DNA from: Clostridium saccharobutylicum DSM 13864
GTDB taxonomy: Bacteria > Bacillota > Clostridia > Clostridiales > Clostridiaceae
DNA: 64,000 bases
Direction: 5' to 3'
Assembly: GCF_000473995.1 (NCBI RefSeq)
Contig: NC_022571.1
Span: 3,875,416-3,939,415, forward strand
Part shown: piece by piece, positions 28,259-37,521 of the stretch
Layout of the letters: every line of letters begins with the position of its first letter
How positions within the stretch are numbered: the first letter of the stretch is position 1
Notes under the pieces: generated by a model
Told to the model about the DNA's origin: nothing
Databases searched by the model: none
The model's input: the letters and a program-made list of their open reading frames with translations, nothing else
Translations under genes and position numbers: made by a program

Positions 28259-29308
28259 TTAATACACAGTTGCAAAAAATACTTCATCTGCTCTTTCAAA
28301 ACTTGGTATAACAATTTGAGAAACCTTTGTATCCACTGTAATTGGATCTTCTTTTACCATTGTTGTAACTGCAATAGCATCTTGAACAATAGTTGTATCA
28401 AGTTTACCGCTGCCATAAACTTTATCATATTCTTCAGGAGTAGTTCCATAAACTGTGTACCCTAAGGTAGTTCCACTCATAAGAGTTATCTTTCCGTCTG
28501 TATAATAAGGTTGTTGTGAAACACCTTCCTCTGGAATAAATGTTGTATTTTCTAAAAATACAATGCTTATTCCAAGTCTCTCCTTACAAAAAGCAATATA
28601 ATCTTGCTCTGATAATATTAAATTAGCTGCATTAACAGTTGCACGTAAATGAGATGTAATGGCATCATTAATCATAAATGTATTATTAAAAGTTTCTTCT
28701 GTTAACAACATTGTAGTTGGCTTAACATAATTATCATCAGTTATTGCTTTTTGAAAATTTTGAATATCCTTTACTATATCTGCACTTGGATTATTCCATT
28801 TATCTGTTCCACTTAATTCTTTTTTATGATTCTTAGGTACACCATAATCAACAACAATATCACCATCATTTGTAGTAATATTTATTATTCCATTTTGAAT
28901 TAATGAAGCTCTCATTCTCTTTGTTTGAACATTAGCACCTTCAATTAATCCTGCATAATTTTCAAATAACTGAGTTGTAAGAGCTTTAACTAGATTCTCA
29001 TTATTTGCATTAGCTGCATTTATTATTTCTCTTCTTGCTGTTTCATTGATTCCAACGCCCTCTTTAAAAAATGGCATTTCTTTCTTTTCAACATCTATTG
29101 AAACATTTAACGCTCTAATCTTAGTTGCAACATCAAAGGTTGACATTTTTAATGCCACTGCCTTCTTCTTTGCTCCTTTTGCAAATTCTAATTCTGTTCC
29201 TAATTGTCTTTTGACTGGAAATAGTGCTTTATCAACTGTTTCTTCAACTGGCAGTTCTTTAATGTATAAAGCTATATTACTTGAATTTATAAAATCTTTA
29301 ATATCCAT
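28259..29308 (-). CDS. Major capsid protein (capsid E family)
   Basis: A 349-residue major head protein of the lambda gpE-like family: N-terminal IKELPVEETVDKALFPVKRQ (about 17-36), ARREIINAANANNENLVKAL (about 91-110), and a C-terminal RADEVFFATVY. It has an HK97-type fold in characterised relatives. It follows a decoration protein gene, the normal gpD-gpE order. Confidence 0.9.
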   Translation of the reverse strand: MDIKDFINSSNIALYIKELPVEETVDKALFPVKRQLGTELEFAKGAKKKAVALKMSTFDVATKIRALNVSIDVEKKEMPFFKEGVGINETARREIINAANANNENLVKALTTQLFENYAGLIEGANVQTKRMRASLIQNGIINITTNDGDIVVDYGVPKNHKKELSGTDKWNNPSADIVKDIQNFQKAITDDNYVKPTTMLLTEETFNNTFMINDAITSHLRATVNAANLILSEQDYIAFCKERLGISIVFLENTTFIPEEGVSQQPYYTDGKITLMSGTTLGYTVYGTTPEEYDKVYGSGKLDTTIVQDAIAVTTMVKEDPITVDTKVSQIVIPSFERADEVFFATVY

Positions 29309-29354
29309 AATATAAAAATCCTCCTTAAATAATTTATTTTTAAACCTTAACTAA

Positions 29355-29411
29355 AGGCACATAAAAAATAACAAACAATTATGCTTATCTATTATTTATT
29401 TTCATGTGCCT
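29355..29411. repeat. Short palindromic element, family B copy B2 (57 bp)
   Basis: Ends AGGCACATAAAAAATAACAA and, read inwards from the right, AGGCACATGAAAATAAATAA are complementary. The right end overlaps the stop codon of the decoration gene (29410-29412), so the element sits exactly at the gene's 3' end, between decoration and capsid genes. Confidence 0.7.
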
Positions 29412-29814
29412 AAATAAATATTATTTGCTTTAATGCTGCTTTTTCTACATCCTTACCACCAGTCACTGTATCATCTGAAAACTTGACTTCCTCTTCATAT
29501 AAAGCACCATGTACAAATAAAGATACAACTTCTGTTGCATTACCTGCTATTCCATCTTGTGACATAGATCCTTTAAAACTAACATCCTCATATACAACTC
29601 CATAAGCATCTGTAACTGCTGGTGTTCCTGTTTTAGTTGTTACTGCCTTTCCATCCTTTGTAAGTAATGTTCCAGCTTTTAATACTTCATTTGAATCTAA
29701 TAAAGCTGCTACATCTAATTTCTTAACCTTAATTGGTAATGCAATAAAATGGTCTCCCGCTATAGCTCTAAGTTTTCCTTTAGCACAGCATATTGTATAA
29801 TCTAATTGTCTCAT
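29410..29814 (-). CDS. Head decoration / capsid cement protein
   Basis: A 134-residue beta-rich protein of the gpD-like group: LKAGTLLTKDGKAV and VTDAYGVVYEDVSF are typical, as is position just before capsid E. It trims and stabilises the capsid surface after expansion. AAGGAGG precedes the ATG. Its stop codon is provided at the edge of a short palindromic element. Confidence 0.75.
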   Translation of the reverse strand: MRQLDYTICCAKGKLRAIAGDHFIALPIKVKKLDVAALLDSNEVLKAGTLLTKDGKAVTTKTGTPAVTDAYGVVYEDVSFKGSMSQDGIAGNATEVVSLFVHGALYEEEVKFSDDTVTGGKDVEKAALKQIIFI

Positions 29815-29829
29815 CTTTTTCCCTCCTTA

Positions 29830-30441
29830 TTATTTGGTAAAAGCCTCAATTCCTCTTGTATTCATTGCAGCCTTTTCCTTTCCTAATTCTGTTGCAAAAT
29901 TCTTTTTTTCTCTGCTGGTAAACTCTGTTCCACCAGTACTAAAGGAACTTGTCCCGTTGATTTCTTTTTCAAATAGATAATCACGTTCCTTCTTAATACA
30001 TTCCATTTGTTCCTTAAGCCCTTCAATGGTTTCCCCATTAAATTTAAGATTTTCTTTGTTCAATAGAGTCATAATTAAAGTTTTGTCTTTAACATTAAAG
30101 GTATCTATTCCTTTTTCCAAAGCATTATTAAAAGCAACATCCTTTAGCTGCTTATCATATACTTCCTTTTGCATTTTGTTTGCATCCTGAAGTTCAGTAA
30201 TCTTACTTCTTAATCCATCAACATCTTTATATTGATCTTTTAAATCTAAAATTTCTTTTTCTTTTTCAATCATCTGAATTTTGTAAGCTTTAGCATCTTC
30301 ATTTACTTTATCAAAACGCTTTTTAGGAATATAAGCTCCACTTGAAATATCTTCATAATCCCTATTTTCATATTCCTTTTGCTTCTCTTGTGGAAGATGT
30401 TTAAATACTTCTTCCCCTATAATATCCTTTAATTTTGCCAC
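29830..30441 (-). CDS. Scaffold protein (phage GP20 family)
   Basis: A 203-residue helical protein with a long coiled coil (about 55-115, KEILDLKDQYKDVDGLRSKI) matching Phage_GP20 minor structural/scaffold proteins. The C terminus has the typical GTEFTSREKKNFATE-like region. It directs procapsid assembly and is later released. GTG start, 9 bases after GGAGG. Confidence 0.83.
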   Translation of the reverse strand: MAKLKDIIGEEVFKHLPQEKQKEYENRDYEDISSGAYIPKKRFDKVNEDAKAYKIQMIEKEKEILDLKDQYKDVDGLRSKITELQDANKMQKEVYDKQLKDVAFNNALEKGIDTFNVKDKTLIMTLLNKENLKFNGETIEGLKEQMECIKKERDYLFEKEINGTSSFSTGGTEFTSREKKNFATELGKEKAAMNTRGIEAFTK

Positions 30442-30475
30442 TACTTTATTTCCTCCTTCTCTATTTTTCGCTGAT

Positions 30476-30535
30476 TAAATCACATTAAAAGATTAACAAA
30501 TCAATAAACCAACCTATTTTCTTTCATGTGATTAA
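30476..30535. repeat. Short palindromic element, divergent family B copy B4
   Basis: TAAATCACATTAAAAGA on the left and its partner CTTTCATGTGATTA on the right enclose about 30 bases. The layout resembles B1/B2 but the terminal GGCAC/GACAC is replaced by ATCAC. It lies in the 218-base gap between portal and scaffold genes. Confidence 0.45.
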
Positions 30536-30550
30536 CGTGGTGCGACCACG
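30536..30550. repeat. GC-rich hairpin CGTGGT-GCG-ACCACG
   Basis: A perfect 6-bp palindrome with 3-base loop that directly abuts the B4 element. There is no T-run, so it is not a standard terminator; an RNA-stability or processing signal in the late transcript is possible. Confidence 0.5.
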
Positions 30551-30624
30551 AATAGAGTTCTTAGAATTGTTCTTTTACGTCTGCATTTCTAAGAAAAAAA
30601 GACATAAGACACATAAAAATAAAA

Positions 30625-30643
30625 AGCCTTATATTTTAAGACT
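30625..30643 (-). terminator. Probable terminator after the portal gene
   Basis: Minus strand AGTCTTA-AAATA-TAAGGCT (one G-U pair in RNA) followed by TTTTTATTTTT. It is 17 bases after the portal stop and would reduce transcription into scaffold and capsid genes unless an additional promoter lies in the 30442-30620 gap. Confidence 0.55.
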
Positions 30644-30659
30644 TTCTGCATTACCCTAT

Positions 30660-32303
30660 CTAATTATCTTTAATATTTTTATTGTTTGAAATGTTCTCTT
30701 TACTTGAGTCATTATTCTTTTTTATATTTTCTGAATTAATTGAGTCATTATCATCATTAGAAGTAACTTCCTTATTTTTTGAACTGCCAATATGCTCTAA
30801 GTTGGTTTTTAAATTTTCATAATCATTATTATTCTGATTAGCAGCATTTTCTGCATCATATATTTGAACCTTTTCTTCTAAGATTTCATTCCATTCTTCC
30901 TTTGCATCTTCTGCATCACAATAGTCTTTGATATATGATTGATGCGATCTCACCCCACTATTAACTTCTGATATTGCAAGAGTTTTCTTTTCATCAGTAT
31001 CACTTGGTAATGGATAATTGTGTTCAAATAAAGTTGTATATCTCAATTTATTCCATGATTTATCATAGATTTGCGGATAACAAGTTACCCCAACTTCTTT
31101 TATAAATTCAAATAATCCAATAAATGCTGGTGTCCAATCATTCCACTTATCTTCGCATCTTGCAATTAAATCATTGTATAAGTATCCAATAGCTTTAGCA
31201 CTTGCAATACTATTTAAATCGGATATCTTTGGCATATCCATAGTGAAATTCATGTCTGCTTCTGCTCTATCTAAATAAGCTTCAACAGCTGTGTTATTTC
31301 CCATGTTATATTCCAATCGTTGAATTTGAGCCTGCTTTCCTGATTCCAATAATTCATCTCTAGTTTTTACTGCATGTAATGCACCTGGAGCAACAACAAA
31401 TTTATTAACATCATCCTCGTCACCATCAATAACAGCTTCTGATCCATACATTTGAAATCTAATAGCATCTCTGACATCTGAAATTGTTTTATTATATTGA
31501 GTTTGAATATCTATTAATTCATCAAGATCTGATTCACCAAAAGAATCATTTAACTCACCACTATTCTTAATAAGCCAACACGGAATAGTCGAAAAACCTG
31601 TATCAATTTCTATTGTTAGATTTTCTTGCAATTCTGTATTTTTGTAAGTTTCTTTTTTATACCATGCTTGGCGCTCTTTAATATTTTCATCAAACTTATA
31701 ATAATAGGTATGGATATAATAATTTTTTTCTGAATCACATTCCTCAAATACATTTTCTTCATCTTCTTCAAAGAATACAACTTTTAGAAGCTTCCCATTT
31801 TTTTCTTTATAATAAAAATTCTCTATTGATTCATATTTTATAACCAATGGAGAATTAGGGTTTGCTTCAACTCTAAGTAATACTCTCTTTTTTATTGTAG
31901 CTTCTAAAAATGCTTTTTTAGTTGATTGCCAAAAAGAATTATACTCTAATACATCTTCAATAAATCTTCTAAGGTCCTCACACTTTTCTTTATCATGTTT
32001 ATTATCACATTTTAACTTAAGAGTTGGCTTAACTCCAAACATCCATCTAGCTTGTTTCTTTAAAAGAGGCTTAACCTTATTTCTTATATCTTGAGTAGGC
32101 TTGTAATCACAATTATCATTAATCTCCCAATTTTGACCTAAAAGTGCTTTATCCTCATAAACTTTATCTATAGGAACTATACATCTACCCTTGTAAAATA
32201 TATAATCTTTTCTCACTAGTTCTCTTTCATACTTTTCAATATCAGGCAGATTAAGCAATACTTCTCTTATACCTTTATTTTCATTATTGTAGTTTAAATA
32301 CAT
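30660..32303 (-). CDS. Phage portal protein (SPP1 gp6-like)
   Basis: A 547-residue portal. The core includes NWEINDNCDYKPTQDIRNKV, PLLKKQARWMFGVKP, ESDLDELIDIQTQYNKTISDVRD and DMPKISDLNSIASAKAIGYLYNDLI, all typical of SPP1-type portals. It forms the dodecameric DNA channel at the capsid vertex and docks the terminase. The last about 60 residues are Asn/Ser/Lys-rich and disordered. Start overlaps the terminase stop by one base. Confidence 0.9.
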   Translation of the reverse strand: MYLNYNNENKGIREVLLNLPDIEKYERELVRKDYIFYKGRCIVPIDKVYEDKALLGQNWEINDNCDYKPTQDIRNKVKPLLKKQARWMFGVKPTLKLKCDNKHDKEKCEDLRRFIEDVLEYNSFWQSTKKAFLEATIKKRVLLRVEANPNSPLVIKYESIENFYYKEKNGKLLKVVFFEEDEENVFEECDSEKNYYIHTYYYKFDENIKERQAWYKKETYKNTELQENLTIEIDTGFSTIPCWLIKNSGELNDSFGESDLDELIDIQTQYNKTISDVRDAIRFQMYGSEAVIDGDEDDVNKFVVAPGALHAVKTRDELLESGKQAQIQRLEYNMGNNTAVEAYLDRAEADMNFTMDMPKISDLNSIASAKAIGYLYNDLIARCEDKWNDWTPAFIGLFEFIKEVGVTCYPQIYDKSWNKLRYTTLFEHNYPLPSDTDEKKTLAISEVNSGVRSHQSYIKDYCDAEDAKEEWNEILEEKVQIYDAENAANQNNNDYENLKTNLEHIGSSKNKEVTSNDDNDSINSENIKKNNDSSKENISNNKNIKDN

Positions 32304-33147
32304 TAAAATATTTGCCCTCCTTTTCTATAAGCATCATTGACTTTCAATCTATTAACACCTTTTCCTTTTTCATAAACAGAATCATCATAGTTAGATTCAA
32401 CATCATATCTTAAAATTGTATAAACAAAGTATCTCATAGCATCCATGCAGTGATCCTTCTCCTTTAATACCTCTTCAACTCCATAATCTAACTTCTTTGG
32501 ATCCCAAATGTATGAACTGAACTCCTTTAAAGTTTCCTTACATATATCATTAACATAAAATATTCCAAGATTTAAAGCACTCGCAACTGTTCTTATTCCA
32601 TCCAGTACATTATTCTTAGCTTTCAAAACATTTTTAAATCCATCATCTCTTAATTGAGTTATAAAACTTGCAGCACTTGGGTCAACTATTATTTTTATTG
32701 GAATAATATTTCCCAGGAAATTCTTTAGTTCCTTAGAATATTCAACATCTGATTTTTGTATACTTGCATTTCTGCCACTATAATAAAACTCCTTTACTAT
32801 ATACCATTTTCCTTCATACAATCCCCATAGTAAAAACACAGTAGCATTCTGTGTCCCATAATCTATGCTGACATAATACTTTTCATATCTTCTATTAATG
32901 GTATCTACCTTATGAATATCTTCATTAAACATATCATAAATAACACCTTCTGCAAGACACCATAACCCTGAAACATATCTCTTATAAAACATGCCTGAAT
33001 ACATCTTCTTATATCTATCCTTAACTTTATTACTAAGAGAGAAGTTATCATCCATAGTAAAATGTAAATGCACAGCATTTTTTTCTTCTAATTTATCAAT
33101 ATATTCAACTTTAAACCAATGATAAGGACCATCTGGATTACAGTTAA
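32303..33147 (-). CDS. terL: Terminase large subunit, exon 2 (nuclease domain)
   Basis: The frame is open to 33147 and begins ...NCNPDGPYHWFKVEYIDKL, the middle of a large terminase, so the first in-frame start inside it is not the real one. It carries the RNase H-like nuclease acids: D in VSIDYGTQNATVF, D in IIVDPSAASF, and D in HCMDAMRYF. Joined to exon 1 after removal of 1017 bases, the coding length is 1353 bases (450 residues), the usual size for the family. The join restores MWFNCNPDGP, a strongly conserved motif. Confidence 0.9.
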
Positions 33148-34164
33148 CTTTTATACCCTCGGTTTCCCGATATTTATTAGGGGAATAGACTATCTCTTCA
33201 ACTATATTATGTATAGTTGCACGGTACTTCCCTCATAGGAATTTCGCCTATGAAGTACGGATTTCATAACCATATATTAATACTTAGGTCGTATATCCTA
33301 GTCGTTACACTCTCTAAAAAGTTTCCTTTCTAGTTCAGCACGGTATTGACTTAACTAACAAATTTCCAATCATTAATAGCTATTTTAGTTACTGGATGTT
33401 TTCCCGCACACTTTCTTTTATTATTTATGCATTCGCTTATTTTACATCCACCATTTATTCCTACATACTCGGCAGCTTCTTTTAATGTATTGAATGTTTT
33501 ATCTAAAATATCAGAATGTACCTTTTTGCATTGGTAAGCATTAGCACCCGATTTTTTAAGTTTGGATTCTTCGGAAAATTCAACTCCTATTTGCCTTTTC
33601 TTGGCTTTCTCACTCATTAATTTTCTATATTCTTTACTACTCCAAACTCTTTTTGAAGCTTCTCTAAGTTTTTTCTTAGTTTCTTCTTTATTTAAGGATT
33701 TTTTATTAGATTCTGATATTTTATTTCTGACCTCTTCATTCATTGTTATGCCTTTGCCACCTTCTGAAATATTGTAACCATATTTTCTATTAGTGGCCTT
33801 GTAAGTAGCTATATAATATCTTTCTTTTTCATTAATTATAGATGAATCGCATTCTTCTATCACTTCAAATTTAAATACTTGTTTTCCATATTTATTATAT
33901 GAACTTTGTAAATGTTCGTTTACGTGTCTGTTAGCTTTTAATTCTTGCTTATGCTTTTTCCATCTATATTCTATATTATTTGATTGGCCTATATAAATTT
34001 TTCTGTTTATAGTATTTGTTATTTTGTATATCGCTTCCATTTTACCTCTTTCTTATTAATAAAAGGAATCTTGTTAGTCTTAGTTTTCCACCGTTAGCAC
34101 ATATATTATATTATATGCACACCTCATATTTATGAGTCCACCGTGTTACGTGGCTATTTGGTTA
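33148..34164 (-). ncRNA. Group I intron in the terminase large gene
   Basis: Exon 1 ends with T (34165) and the intron ends with G (33148), as group I introns require. The exon end AUGUGGU pairs with intron bases GCCACGU (34154-34148) to form P1 with the U-G pair at the splice site. P7 is visible as CGACTA near 33300 pairing with TAGTC near 33190, in the context AGATAGTCTATTCC, and P4 as ACGGT/ACCGT on either side of the endonuclease gene. Splicing gives an uninterrupted terminase of 450 residues. Intron borders are inferred from these pairings and from protein continuity. Confidence 0.85.
33351..34040 (-). CDS. Intron-encoded GIY-YIG homing endonuclease
   Basis: A 229-residue endonuclease. 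Residues about 1-90 form the GIY-YIG nuclease (IYKITNTINRKIYIGQS, then R26-like arginine in YRWKKH and the catalytic glutamate in NEKERYYI). Residues about 95-175 contain NUMOD3-type DNA-binding repeats (MNEEVRNKISESNKK, GVEFSEESKLKKSG), and the C terminus an IENR1/helix-turn-helix segment (TFNTLKEAAEYVGINGG). It makes intronless terminase alleles receive the intron. GAGGT precedes the ATG. Confidence 0.9.
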   Translation of the reverse strand: MEAIYKITNTINRKIYIGQSNNIEYRWKKHKQELKANRHVNEHLQSSYNKYGKQVFKFEVIEECDSSIINEKERYYIATYKATNRKYGYNISEGGKGITMNEEVRNKISESNKKSLNKEETKKKLREASKRVWSSKEYRKLMSEKAKKRQIGVEFSEESKLKKSGANAYQCKKVHSDILDKTFNTLKEAAEYVGINGGCKISECINNKRKCAGKHPVTKIAINDWKFVS

Positions 34165-34672
34165 ACCACATTTTAGCACCTTCTACTGAACATCTAGCAG
34201 TAGCTTGATTTACAAATGATTGTGGCATTAAAGCAACTTCATCAAATAAAACACCCGCAAGAGTTATTCCTTGAATCAAATCTTGTGAACTTTCATCTCT
34301 ACCACTGAATAGATAAAAGTCATTAGCTTTACCATTTCTTGAAATTGTCAAATAATTTTCACTTGATGATCTGAAATCTTTACACTTATATCCCCTGCTC
34401 TTAAGCATTTTCTTTAGTGGTTTTACAACATTTCTTCTTAGTGATCCTATAGTCTTACCACATAAAGCAAAATTTTCTCCTTCAAAGTTTTCATTTGCCC
34501 ACATAATAAAAGATAACGACATTACAACAGTTTTCCCTGCCCTTATGGAACCATCTGCAATTAATATATCCTTATCCTTAACTGGAGATAACTCATTCCA
34601 CCATGTAAGAACCTTAATTTGTTTATCTGAAAAAGGTTTAAATTTAAAAGCTGCTGCTTTTTTTCTAGTCAT
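34165..34672 (-). CDS. terL: Terminase large subunit, exon 1 (ATPase domain)
   Basis: Encodes the first 169 residues of the packaging motor plus one base. Walker A-like GSIRAGKTVV (about 44-53) and Walker B LFDEVALMP (about 138-146) mark the ATPase; FALCGKTIGSLRRNV is the following conserved segment. Without splicing the frame ends 11 bases into the intron (TAG at 34154-34156). The start overlaps the small terminase gene by 8 bases. Confidence 0.9.
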
Positions 34673-35612
34673 CTTTCCATACCTCTACAGCCTTAGCCCT
34701 CAATGCCTCTAGAAAACCATCATCCTCAATTTCTTCATCTTCATCACCATTTAACTTGTTTATTTCAGCTATCAACTTATCATTTTGAAGCTTTTTAGTT
34801 TCAGATTCCAGCTGTAACTTAATTTCATCTTCAAGCAAATTACAATGCTTAACAAGGAAATCCAAGGCTTTCATCTTATCATAAAGTTTAAATTTAATTC
34901 CGCTTGTACTTTCAGATACTTCACTAATTAATGTTCCATCTAATTTGCTACTATCTTGAAGTTTCATATAACCACACTTTTTAGTCATTAGTGCACCATC
35001 TTCATCATACTTTGATTTCCCATCTTTATCGCAAAGTGGCACTTCCTTTTCTCCAAACTCAACATATTCGGTTATATCTGCAAAAGCAATATCAATGTAT
35101 TTCTGTAAAACTCCACGCTTCAATACTTCTTTATTGATTTGCATATCAGTTAAAGAATCTATAAATTCCTTTACTTTATCATTCTTAAGAAGTCTGCATC
35201 CACATACCATAGCAGTTTTATATGAACAATGATAAACCTTCTGATAAGCTTTAGTTGCATTAAAGCATTTGCTATATAAAATGCAAAAAAGCCTCTGCCT
35301 ATTTGTCAAATCTTCATTAGCTGCAATATCCTTAGCTTCATCCTTAACTTCATTTTCTATAATGCTTGCAGTTTTATTTTGAATGAAAACTTCAGTTTCG
35401 CTTTGTATACTATTTTCAGTTGTAATTTGCATAATATTTTCAGTTGTGCTTCGTACTGGTTTCTCTACTTCATCATCCCAGCCATAACTTTTTCGCCATC
35501 TCTTTAATGTACTTTCAGATATATCTAAACTCTTTGATATCTCTATTAATTGCTTACCTCCTTTATATAATTGATATGCAATTGTTACTTTTTTATTTGG
35601 TGCCCTAGCCAT
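34665..35612 (-). CDS. terS: Terminase small subunit
   Basis: A 315-residue small terminase. Residues about 1-45 form a helix-turn-helix (QLYKGGKQLIEISKSLDISESTLKRW) typical of PBSX-type subunits. After a Thr/Glu/Asn linker, residues about 100-230 form the Terminase_2 domain (LTNRQRLFCILYSKCFNATKAYQKVY...GCRLLKNDKVKEFI). It recognises the packaging site. AGGTGAGGTG lies upstream. It heads the late operon. Confidence 0.9.
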   Translation of the reverse strand: MARAPNKKVTIAYQLYKGGKQLIEISKSLDISESTLKRWRKSYGWDDEVEKPVRSTTENIMQITTENSIQSETEVFIQNKTASIIENEVKDEAKDIAANEDLTNRQRLFCILYSKCFNATKAYQKVYHCSYKTAMVCGCRLLKNDKVKEFIDSLTDMQINKEVLKRGVLQKYIDIAFADITEYVEFGEKEVPLCDKDGKSKYDEDGALMTKKCGYMKLQDSSKLDGTLISEVSESTSGIKFKLYDKMKALDFLVKHCNLLEDEIKLQLESETKKLQNDKLIAEINKLNGDEDEEIEDDGFLEALRAKAVEVWKDD

Positions 35613-35639
35613 ATTTCATAGTCACCTCACCTACTTACC

Positions 35640-35825
35640 TTCACAATTCAAAAATTCCATACTTTCTTCATACAAGAAAGTGGCTGCACCACGCTCTCTC
35701 TTAATCATCTTCCCATATGACATCTCCATCTTAGCCATTGATATAACTGGCTTTCAAAATCCAAAAATTTTATACTTTCTTAGACATGAACAAAGGACTC
35801 TGCATAATTACAGAATCCTCTAATT
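35640..35825. repeat. Left copy of a duplicated non-coding segment flanking a cargo gene
   Basis: Contains AAGTGGCTGCACCAC (about 35690-35705), CATTGATAT, CTTTCAAAATC and a TTTCTTAGACAT-like run in the same order as 36648-36812. It ends in a minus-strand hairpin GGATTCTG/CAGAGTCC (about 35795-35815), a likely terminator for the DUF4352-like gene. Two copies flanking one gene suggest that the gene entered by, or was duplicated through, this segment. Confidence 0.55.
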
Positions 35826-35857
35826 GAAGGTGCATTTATTTAATTATTTTTGTAATA

Positions 35858-36493
35858 TTATGTTAAAGGAATTACAACACTTCCACCTCTAACAAAAGTT
35901 ACAGTAATGCTTGTACTATCTTTATTTCCAACATATATAATACATATTTTACTTTTAGAATTTGGTAAAACTTCTTCGTAACCATCTGAATAGTTTGGTA
36001 ATGTTCTACTATAATGTTCCAAATTATAATTGTTATTATCTTTTACATTAAATCCGTCATACATTACTACACCTTTATATTTTTCATTATGAAAGTCTAT
36101 ATTCTCACATTCTAAAAATAGTTCAATTGCCAACTGATTATTTTCATCGACCTTTTTATCCCACTTATTAAACTCTTCGGTTTTTACAGCTTTTTCAATT
36201 GTAAATTTATAATTACCATTCGGAGTATTAACAGAAACTGGTTCTCCAAGTTTTATTTCTTTATTTTGTGTATTAGAACTAGACTCTGTATCTTTTTGTT
36301 TGTTTTGAGTAGATTGAGTTGATGTCGTTTCTTTATTTGCGTTTGACATTTTAAGTATAATATCATGTTGATATTTGATGTATAATCCTTCAGATAATAT
36401 TATTGCTAGTATTAAAATTCTAGAAATTATAGTCAATATTTTCTTATAATTTTGAATTAATTCCTTTAATTTCAATAGTTTATTTTCTTTCAT
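35858..36493 (-). CDS. Membrane-anchored DUF4352-like protein (prophage cargo)
   Basis: A 211-residue protein with one N-terminal membrane anchor (about 18-38, ISRILILAIILSEGLYIKY), a Thr/Ser/Gln-rich spacer and an extracellular beta-sandwich (about 80-211: LGEPVSVNTPNGNYKFTIEKAV, NQLAIELFLECENIDFHN, SITVTFVRGGSVVIPLT) resembling the DUF4352/DUF5067 immunoglobulin-like domains of Gram-positive lipoproteins. GAGGAGTGA precedes the ATG. It is not a structural phage gene and lies between the early and late modules, so a lysogenic-conversion role is an inference. Confidence 0.65.
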   Translation of the reverse strand: MKENKLLKLKELIQNYKKILTIISRILILAIILSEGLYIKYQHDIILKMSNANKETTSTQSTQNKQKDTESSSNTQNKEIKLGEPVSVNTPNGNYKFTIEKAVKTEEFNKWDKKVDENNQLAIELFLECENIDFHNEKYKGVVMYDGFNVKDNNNYNLEHYSRTLPNYSDGYEEVLPNSKSKICIIYVGNKDSTSITVTFVRGGSVVIPLT

Positions 36494-36647
36494 TTATAAT
36501 CACTCCTCGATAATAATTATACTATCACTTGGATAATAACTCCAATAAATGAATTTAGATTACAAGAAAATCTGCTTTTCAGACTATGTGTTTCTACTAC
36601 TTTCAAACGTTATCCTCAGATTTAACTACATTATAATTTTCTAAAGA

Positions 36648-36815
36648 ACAAAACAAAGTGGCTGCACCACACCCACTCGTCATAATACATTCTCCCATTT
36701 TATACCGTTGAACACATTGATATGAGTAAGTTTCAAAATCGAAATTTTTTTATATTTTTCTAGATATAAAAAAGAACTTTAATAATCTTAAAGTTCCTAA
36801 CTCATCACTTAAATT
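36648..36815. repeat. Right copy of the duplicated segment
   Basis: Matches 35640-35825 in order: AAGTGGCTGCACCAC, a CATTGATATGAGTAAGTTTCAAAAT segment cut short here for clarity as CATTGATAT...TTTCAAAAT, and TTTTTCTAGATATAAAAAAG. It ends with the hairpin GAACTTTAATAATC/TTAAAGTTC (about 36774-36796), equivalent to the terminator of the left copy although its stem sequence differs. Confidence 0.55.
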
Positions 36816-36888
36816 TTTGTTTTTAAGAAATTATAAAACCACTAACTAATTAGTAGTTCTTAATCACAATATATTCAAATATAGGGGC

Positions 36889-36916
36889 GTTCTGAAGAAT
36901 TTAGATTCTTCAGAAC
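36889..36916. terminator. Perfect 12-bp hairpin, probable terminator
   Basis: GTTCTGAAGAAT (36889-36900), loop TTAG, and the exact complement (36905-36916). It has no gene immediately beside it, since both flanks are non-coding. It could end transcripts from the early region (minus strand) before the cargo and late genes. Confidence 0.6.
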
Positions 36917-37183
36917 ATCATTTATTCAACGCAGGGTACGAAAATCATCTTTTGTTCCCACTTACTATTATAAACCTTATAATTATTCATTTCTTACACA
37001 CTTTCTATAATTTTTCTACAATTTTCCTATACTTTTTCTAATTTGTATACTCTATCTTACTATATAAGGTGCATTAAAGATTCTATATTGCATACTCAGA
37101 ACTTTGCTTTGTGGAAGATATAGATAAACAATTTAATAATTAGACTTGTAATTTCAATTGTAACATATTTCCATACTAGAAAT
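36917..37183. other. Non-coding stretch upstream of the transposase remnant
   Basis: AT-rich sequence without a supported gene. A minus-strand frame at 37096-37368 has no ribosome binding site and lies opposite the transposase remnant, so it is not accepted. Confidence 0.4.
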
Positions 37184-37419
37184 AAGGGGAAAGTATGCCT
37201 AATTTGTGGCTCTGAAACTATATCAAGAAATGAATGAATAGATTTAATGGGGCTGCAACAAAATATATCAGTAACTATATTAAGTGGTTCAAATGGCTTC
37301 AAATATTTGATACAGATAAAGAGATAGTAAAGGCTAAGAACTTTATGATTCAAAGCAATGTAACACATTCACATATCAAAGTAAAAGATTTAAAGAATAG
37401 AGAGCCAATGTATATATAA
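37184..37419 (+). pseudogene. Remnant of an IS1595-type (ISXO2-like) transposase
   Basis: The first part reads GKVCLICGSETISRNE before a stop, like the N-terminal zinc ribbon of IS1595-family transposases. The second part (37234-37419) reads RFNGAATKYISNYIKWFKWLQIF, the C-terminal motif of the same family (FNGVATKYL..Y..WF). The catalytic middle is missing. This is a deletion derivative left in the cargo region of the prophage. Confidence 0.6.
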
Positions 37420-37521
37420 CATATGTTATATTTTGTAAATTATGTTATAATAAGCATTATGCAAAACTATAATCTAATGAACAATAGTAATTTATTATGA
37501 ATTAAATGGATGGTAATTATA

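Noticed and set aside
36889..36916. Prophage attachment site
   Set aside because: The sequence is a perfect hairpin with no matching copy at the other end of the prophage and no integrase or tRNA nearby.
37096..37368. 90-codon minus-strand frame in the cargo region
   Set aside because: It lies opposite the recognisable transposase remnant and has no start signals.
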